Shown here one piece after another: positions 31,392 to 36,452 of a DNA stretch of 36,452 nucleotides. The stretch's first letter is position 1. The number at the start of each line of letters is the position of its first letter. The DNA comes from Rhodoferax sp. (lineage in GTDB: Bacteria > Pseudomonadota > Gammaproteobacteria > Burkholderiales > Burkholderiaceae_C): the NCBI GenBank assembly GCA_030685025.1, contig JAUXWC010000049.1, positions 1 through 36,452 on the forward strand, read 5' to 3'. A program made the translations under genes and the position numbers. The notes under the pieces are model-generated. The model was not told where the DNA came from. It searched no databases and worked only from the letters and a program-made list of their open reading frames with translations.

Positions 31392-32732
31392 CTAACGCTG
31401 CGTCGTCTCGGCCTTGATGGCCAGCCACTTGCCGGCGCGTTTCTCCAGCAGGTAGGTCTCGACCGACTCGAATCGATAAGGGGCGCCGTTGCGCTTGCCC
31501 TGCTCGATCACGATGGATCTGGCCTCGATCTGAGCGCAGTTGCCGCTCGCCAGGGGTCGGCCCTCGATCGACAGGCGGCGTTGCCTGAAATCAGTCAAGC
31601 CCTGCACCGCAGCGGCGACACTTTGCGCAAACTCGTCACGACCCAGGTCGAGTGTGGTGACGCTTCCGTCCTGGCCGCGCACGGTGGCCCGCACCAGAAC
31701 TTCGGGCGCAAACAGCCCCATGACGGAAGCCGAACGATGCCTTGCAATGGCCGTATCGAACTGACGCAGCCACGTCCGGGCGGTACGCGAGGCGCCGCAC
31801 ACATCGGCTGGCGTACTGACCCTTGGCGCGGCTGCGGTCGCGGCACCAACACGGTCGGCGCCAGGGGCGGTAGCCGGCCCGCCACCTGACCACGCGGTGG
31901 ATGTCGATGCCGACGATGGCGCATTGCGCCGCGCCTCCAGTTGTCGCTGGGCATCCTCGTCGCTGGTCCGCGACAACTGATCAAGCTCCGCATCGAACTG
32001 GCCCGGAACGTAGAAAGCGGGCACCTTGTCCAGCAGCACCGGCAACAACAGCGTCATGAGGCCGCGGGTCCGGGGCGCCTTGGCAGCGCGCACAAATCCA
32101 ACCTTGCCGGGGTCAACGTCAAGCCGGCTGCCCTTGGCGTCCAGGGTGGTGCCACCGCGATTGACCTTGTCGTAGGTGCCGGCAGGCTCAGACAGCGTGT
32201 CGGCCAGTTCTGTTGTCATGACGTAGGGCTCATGGTCGGTGCCACGAATGCCAATGGTGGCGGTGGGCGTGAACACACGATGGCCCTCGCGGTTGCTGCG
32301 GCCAACCCAGCCGGTGATCATGCGCAGGGCCCCCACCACGATACGCACGGAAAACTCGTCGTTGGGTCGACCTTCGGCTACAAAGCGCTCAGCCACGAAC
32401 GCCGCGCCCGGCCGCACGGCGAGCCAGCCGGCATCGTCGGTCTTGAGTACCGCCTCGGAGTTGGCGTCGGCGCGCACACTCTCGCCCACGAAAACCGGAT
32501 CGCCCTCACGCAGCTTGCGCAATTTCCCGGCGCTGCCAGCCGTGGCCGTGACATCGCCACTGAGTCGCCAGACCACCGCAAACCGCTTGCCCACCCGGTC
32601 GGCGCTGCCTGTCGACGTCGCGCCCTCGGCTGCGGCGGCCAAATTGGCCAGCCCGCCGCACGCGAAGAAAGCGGACAGCGCCAGCACAAATCCCAGAACA
32701 CGCCTCGCGTTGCGATCAGGCAAGCCGTACAT
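31392..32732 (-). CDS. Exported FecR-domain protein
   Basis: This 446-residue protein starts at ATG 32732 after a GGAGG site and has a signal peptide (VLGFVLALSAFFACGGLANLAAA). A FecR domain follows (about 52-170) with LREGDPVFVGESVRADANSEAVL and the hallmark FTPTATIGIRGTDHE. The middle is Ala/Pro/Ser-rich. The last 125 residues look like an NTF2/SnoaL-type domain. The gene lies on the same strand as the caspase-MORN gene, 146 bp downstream, so the two may act together at the cell envelope. Function unknown. Confidence 0.8.
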   Translation of the reverse strand: MYGLPDRNARRVLGFVLALSAFFACGGLANLAAAAEGATSTGSADRVGKRFAVVWRLSGDVTATAGSAGKLRKLREGDPVFVGESVRADANSEAVLKTDDAGWLAVRPGAAFVAERFVAEGRPNDEFSVRIVVGALRMITGWVGRSNREGHRVFTPTATIGIRGTDHEPYVMTTELADTLSEPAGTYDKVNRGGTTLDAKGSRLDVDPGKVGFVRAAKAPRTRGLMTLLLPVLLDKVPAFYVPGQFDAELDQLSRTSDEDAQRQLEARRNAPSSASTSTAWSGGGPATAPGADRVGAATAAAPRVSTPADVCGASRTARTWLRQFDTAIARHRSASVMGLFAPEVLVRATVRGQDGSVTTLDLGRDEFAQSVAAAVQGLTDFRQRRLSIEGRPLASGNCAQIEARSIVIEQGKRNGAPYRFESVETYLLEKRAGKWLAIKAETTQR

Positions 32733-32878
32733 TCCCACCCTCCACGCCCGCAGGGGCTCACTGGCCGATTGATTCGACGGCTGCCCATTCAGTCGTCTGG
32801 CGTCGAGTATCTTGACCAATGGAGCCCTTGTCAAATATCGCTCCACCCTCCAGCGCCATGCGTTGGCAATCGACGGCA

Positions 32879-34708
32879 TCAATCCGGCTTCTCGACGCCG
32901 TGCACAAACTCAAGCCCCTTGGCGTGACCGCTGGCGAAGTGGAAGGTGCCTCGTCCGTGCCGCACACCGCCTTCGAACATGCCCTCATACCGGTCACCAT
33001 TGGCATAGAAGTGTGTTCCCGTGCCCGCCGGCATGCCACCCCTGAACGAGCCCTCGTACCGGTCGCGGTTGGCATAGAAGTGAACCCCCATGCCTTCCCT
33101 CACGTTGTGGCGGAAATCTCCCTCGTAGCGGTCCCCCGTTGCCAAGAACAACTTGCCTCGTCCCTCGAACACGTTGTTGGCAAAGTCACCTTCATAGCGC
33201 CCCCCGTCGGCGTACCGGTAAGCCCCCTTGCCCTGGCGCACGCCCTGTTTGAATTCGCCCTCATAGCGGTCGCCGCTGGCAAAGAAATACACGCCAACGC
33301 CGTGCGCCACGTTGTCCACGTAGGGGCCCTCGTAACGGTCCTTGTTGGCAAACAGGTAGGTGCCCTTGCCCTGCTTGATGCCGCGCTTGAACTCACCGTC
33401 GTAACGGTCGCCCGAGGCAAACAGCATCGCGCCCTTGCCGGTAAAGCTGTTGTCGGCCAACTCGCCTTCATAACGGTCACCATTGGCAAACTGGTATTTG
33501 CCGCGCCCGGTGCGGATCGCACCAACGGTCTCGCCTTCGTACTTGTCCCCGTTGGTCAGCGTGTAACTGGCCAGCACCACCGCACCGGAATCGGGCGGCG
33601 CCGCGCCGGGTGTGGCTGTGGGGGGACTTGCTGGAGGGGTTGCGGGTGAGACAGAGGGTGAGACCGGGGGTGTGGCGCTGGGTGCGGCCGCAGTCGGCAC
33701 GACCGACCCGCTCGGTGCCGCGTCCGCCAGCGGCGCGTTTGTGCTGCGCCCCTTGAAGCGGGCGATGTTGGCCCGCGCCAGCCCGGCATAGCGTCCAGCG
33801 GGGTAGGCGCCCAGGTAGGCCTCGTAACCCTCGGCATTGTCCGGCGCCTTGCTGTCCTGCCAGAAGTGGTCTTCGCGGGCCGCTTCGCTCGGCGGTGACC
33901 CGCTGGCGGCGCTCGCGACACCGGCCGCGAGGCCGGGGCCGGCAAAGAAAAAGTCGCCACTCGAATCGTTGACGATCAAGGGCCGCTGGTTGTGGCTGAC
34001 CGACAGCGCCAGTTGCTCGACCGAACTCTTGACCTCGATCGCCAGGGCTTCGACGCTGAGCCCAGGCCGACGCATGCGGGCCGCGAATTCCCGCGTGAAC
34101 AGCCCATTGGGGTGGGTGTCCTTGTCGCTGAGCGAGTCCAGCGCCTTCTGGTTCTTGCCCGCTGAGAAGATGACCATCTGTCCCTTGGCCAGATCGGGCG
34201 CGTTGAGGCCACGCGCCACACCGATCGTCCGTCCCCGTGAACGCAGCGGGTTGTCGCGGCAGGCGTCCACGATGATCAGGCTGAAACGCGGCTTGATCCG
34301 GTCGAGTTCCTCCAGCAAGCCATTGACCGAATACGACACCTTCTCGATCTGGGACTGGGTCTCGCCTTCGATATCGGTTGGCAACAGGTAGCTGCCGCGT
34401 TCGGTCTGCACGCCATGGCCGGCGTAGAACACGGCGATCTCGTCCCCGCCCTTGACCATGTCATAGAACACCTCGAAGGCCACCACCATCTGCTTGTAGG
34501 TCAGGTTGTGGTGGCGCTTGACTTCGAAGCCGGCGACTTCGAGTTCGCGCGCCATGGCATCCGCGTCATTCACCGCCTTCTCAAGCTTGGTGACCTGGAA
34601 GTAGTTGTCATTGCCAACGACCAGCGCCACCCGCCTGGCCTGCACCGAGGCCGCAGCCAGGCACAGCAGCACGCTCAACAAAAACGAGCCATAGCGTCGT
34701 GCATTCAT
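32879..34708 (-). CDS. Exported caspase-domain protein with nine MORN repeats
   Basis: The 609-residue protein has a signal peptide (1-24, ending VQA), then a caspase/C14 domain with LVVGNDNY, the catalytic His98 in YAGHGVQ and Cys150 in IIVDACRDNP. A Pro/Ala/Ser linker (about 330-385) follows, then nine tandem 23-residue MORN repeats (386-592) of the form NGDRYEGEF...G.G.. . MORN repeats bind lipids or proteins in other families. A processed protease active in the periplasm or at the membrane is inferred. ATG 34708 has only a weak upstream site (GGGGA). Confidence 0.9.
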   Translation of the reverse strand: MNARRYGSFLLSVLLCLAAASVQARRVALVVGNDNYFQVTKLEKAVNDADAMARELEVAGFEVKRHHNLTYKQMVVAFEVFYDMVKGGDEIAVFYAGHGVQTERGSYLLPTDIEGETQSQIEKVSYSVNGLLEELDRIKPRFSLIIVDACRDNPLRSRGRTIGVARGLNAPDLAKGQMVIFSAGKNQKALDSLSDKDTHPNGLFTREFAARMRRPGLSVEALAIEVKSSVEQLALSVSHNQRPLIVNDSSGDFFFAGPGLAAGVASAASGSPPSEAAREDHFWQDSKAPDNAEGYEAYLGAYPAGRYAGLARANIARFKGRSTNAPLADAAPSGSVVPTAAAPSATPPVSPSVSPATPPASPPTATPGAAPPDSGAVVLASYTLTNGDKYEGETVGAIRTGRGKYQFANGDRYEGELADNSFTGKGAMLFASGDRYDGEFKRGIKQGKGTYLFANKDRYEGPYVDNVAHGVGVYFFASGDRYEGEFKQGVRQGKGAYRYADGGRYEGDFANNVFEGRGKLFLATGDRYEGDFRHNVREGMGVHFYANRDRYEGSFRGGMPAGTGTHFYANGDRYEGMFEGGVRHGRGTFHFASGHAKGLEFVHGVEKPD

Positions 34709-34775
34709 GTCGCCGAGTTTCCCCTATTTCCTTGTACTGATACCTGCAAATGAGTCTACTCCACCAGGCGCGCCG

Positions 34776-35480
34776 TCAGGCCATCTTCAGCCGCATTTGA
34801 CGGTAGTCCCGAGGTGAAACGCCCAGGTGGCGGCGAAACGCCCTGGCAAAAGCACTGTGATCGGCAAAGCCACTGTCGGCGGCCACCTGCGCAATCGTCG
34901 CCGTCGAGTCGAGTTGCGCCACGGCGGACTCCAGCCGCAGCGACAACAACCAGCGACTGGGCGTGAGCTGCAGCAGCGCCAGCACGTGGCGCTCCAGTTG
35001 CGCCACCGACAAGTCGGCGTGCCGGGCCAGATCGGCCACGCCAACGGGGTCGGTGCAGTGCTGGCGTGCCCAGGCCAGGCTGCTACTCAGGCGCTGGTAG
35101 ACCGGGTCCTGCGTGGATGGCCCCTTGAGGTCACGCGAGATGCCCACCATGCCGCGCACCTTGCCACCCTCGCGCACCGGGTGCTTGACGGTCAGACACC
35201 AGCCGGATTGCCCGCCCGGAAACAGATGGCGTTCCAGCAGCTCATGCAGGCTGGCGCCGCTGCGAATCACCTGCAGGTCCTGCTGCCAGTAGTGCTGCCC
35301 CAGGGGTGCCGGAAACACCTGCGCCGCGGTCTTGCCAAGTAGCGCACCCAGGTCGGGTAGGCCCAGGCGGCGCAACAGAGTCTGATTGGCGTGGGTGTAG
35401 CGCGCCTGCGTGTCCTTGGCGAAGTAGACGACGTCGGGCAGGCGATCAAACAAGGCGTGCTGGGCGGCGCTGAGGTCCAT
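34776..35480 (-). CDS. PAS-domain AraC-family regulator
   Basis: The 234-residue protein has an N-terminal PAS domain (about 8-118: [23 protein letters not shown], then GISRDLKG) and a C-terminal AraC DNA-binding domain with [16 protein letters not shown] and [32 protein letters not shown] 35480 gives the start MDLSAAQ; a longer frame has no match. It is divergent from the epimerase, 82 bp apart, so it likely senses hydroxyproline or a product and controls that gene. This last point is inference from position. Confidence 0.88.
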   Translation of the reverse strand: MDLSAAQHALFDRLPDVVYFAKDTQARYTHANQTLLRRLGLPDLGALLGKTAAQVFPAPLGQHYWQQDLQVIRSGASLHELLERHLFPGGQSGWCLTVKHPVREGGKVRGMVGISRDLKGPSTQDPVYQRLSSSLAWARQHCTDPVGVADLARHADLSVAQLERHVLALLQLTPSRWLLSLRLESAVAQLDSTATIAQVAADSGFADHSAFARAFRRHLGVSPRDYRQMRLKMA

Positions 35481-35562
35481 GACTCGCCATTGTGCCGAAT
35501 TCCGCACGCCGGGTCGTGACTGCGATCTAGCCGGGCCGATGCGGTTTGGACAGAATCTGCCC

Positions 35563-36452
35563 ATGGAAAAAATTCAATGCGTGGATTCCCACACCGGCGG
35601 CGAGCCGACTCGGCTGGTGGTTTGCGGCTTTCCGGACCTGGCCGGCCTGCCGCTGCCCGAAGCCGTGTCGGTGCTGCGCTCGCGGCACGACCATTACCGC
35701 AAGGCCACGGTGTGCGAGCCGCGCGGCAACGACGTGCTGGTGGGTGCCTTGCTACTGCCGCCGGTCAAGCCGGGTTCGCTGGCCTCGGTCGTTTTCTTCA
35801 ACAACGTGGGTTACCTGGGCATGTGCGGCCACGGCTCCATCGGCCTGATGGCCACGCTGGAGTACCTCGGCCGTATCACGCCGGGCCCTTATGCCATCGA
35901 CACGCCGGTGGGCACGGTGAAGGCGCGCTTGCACGGCAAGGGGCGGGTGTCGGTCGACAACGTTGCGTCCTACCGGCACCTCGCTGGCATCGCGTTGGAG
36001 GTCAAGGGCTACGGACGGGTGGTGGGAGACGTGGCCTGGGGTGGCAACTGGTTCTTTTTGCTGGACGCGAGGCACCTGCCGCTGACGCTGGCTGGCGTCG
36101 ACGCCCTCACGCGCTTTGCCCAGGCCGTGCGTCAGGCGCTACGGGGCCAGGGCATCACCGGGCGCAATGGCGCCGAGATTGACCACATCGAGCTGACAGG
36201 GGTCGCCCACGAAGCCAGCCACGACGCCCGCAACTTTGTGTTGTGCCCCGGCGGCGCGTACGACCGCTCACCCTGCGGCACCGGCACCAGCGCCAAGCTG
36301 GCCTGCCTGGCCGCCGATGGCCAACTGGCAGAGGGCGAGGTCTGGCACCAGGAGAGCGTGATTGGCAGCGTGTTTGAAGGCAAGTACCGGCGCGAGGGCG
36401 AACTGGTCTACCCAACCATCACCGGCCAGGCCCACCTGTCGGGCGAGCTCAC
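35563..36452 (+). CDS. 4-hydroxyproline 2-epimerase (proline racemase family), partial
   Basis: An open frame of 296 codons runs off the window edge. It starts [20 protein letters not shown] and carries both catalytic cysteines: MCGHGSIG near residue 90 and [13 protein letters not shown] near residue 240. Those motifs define proline racemase and hydroxyproline epimerase; [12 protein letters not shown] favours the epimerase branch. It interconverts trans-4-hydroxy-L-proline and cis-4-hydroxy-D-proline, the first step of catabolism. The family is about 310 residues, so only a few residues are missing. The divergent PAS-AraC gene is the likely regulator. Confidence 0.9.
   Translation, partial: MEKIQCVDSHTGGEPTRLVVCGFPDLAGLPLPEAVSVLRSRHDHYRKATVCEPRGNDVLVGALLLPPVKPGSLASVVFFNNVGYLGMCGHGSIGLMATLEYLGRITPGPYAIDTPVGTVKARLHGKGRVSVDNVASYRHLAGIALEVKGYGRVVGDVAWGGNWFFLLDARHLPLTLAGVDALTRFAQAVRQALRGQGITGRNGAEIDHIELTGVAHEASHDARNFVLCPGGAYDRSPCGTGTSAKLACLAADGQLAEGEVWHQESVIGSVFEGKYRREGELVYPTITGQAHLSGEL

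Overview
The window is GC-rich bacterial DNA, most likely from a betaproteobacterium of the order Burkholderiales (Comamonadaceae-like). The evidence is protein character and gene order: pepA-holC convergent with the flank of divergent lptF-lptG, an nfeD-SPFH pair, a CysB-type regulator behind a short CbiX, and a GC-rich REP-like repeat. No 16S or other decisive marker is present, so this placement is inference.

Layout. (1) 1-4260 is a foreign patch: what looks like the 3' end of a transposase, a type I polyketide synthase (KS-AT-DH, minus strand) that stops right after the DH domain, and a DUF6788-like mobile-element accessory gene that reads in frame into fabI. (2) 4394-9120 is housekeeping: fabI, a large Orn/Lys/Arg decarboxylase, and the nfeD-SPFH membrane operon closed by a strong terminator. 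(3) 9124-19465 is a compact integrated element of about 10.3 kb between 15-bp direct repeats, one of them the 3' end of tRNA-Ser(GGA). It has integrase, an AlpA-like regulator, a Toprim primase and a RepA-like helicase, then HK97-type capsid, prohead protease, portal, HNH nuclease, TerS and TerL. It has no tail, lysis or lysogeny-repressor genes. (4) 19604-27963 is core: a LivK-type binding protein, a small gene plus holC and pepA, lptFG, cbiX, a CysB-like regulator and a methionine/kynurenine-type aminotransferase. (5) 28048-36452 is more accessory: a DUF1778-GNAT toxin-antitoxin pair, a PuuB-like oxidoreductase and an agmatinase separated by two 54-bp repeats, a FecR-domain exported protein, an exported caspase-MORN protein, and a PAS-AraC regulator divergent from a 4-hydroxyproline epimerase that runs off the window.

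The main discovery candidate is the 10.3-kb element. Its gene content and order match capsid-forming phage-inducible chromosomal islands (cf-PICIs): satellites that build and fill their own heads and borrow tails from a helper phage. Around the genes are signals that ordinary annotation would miss: two 9-bp-periodic GCTCAA/TTGAGC palindromic arrays (origin-like), paired ATTGATGGG repeats near both ends (integrase-arm-like), GATAGTC/GACTATC sites at the capsid and terL starts, a two-cistron micro-operon after int, four successive terminators before alpA, and a replacement terminator for the interrupted tRNA.

All calls come from reading the sequence; no database search was possible.
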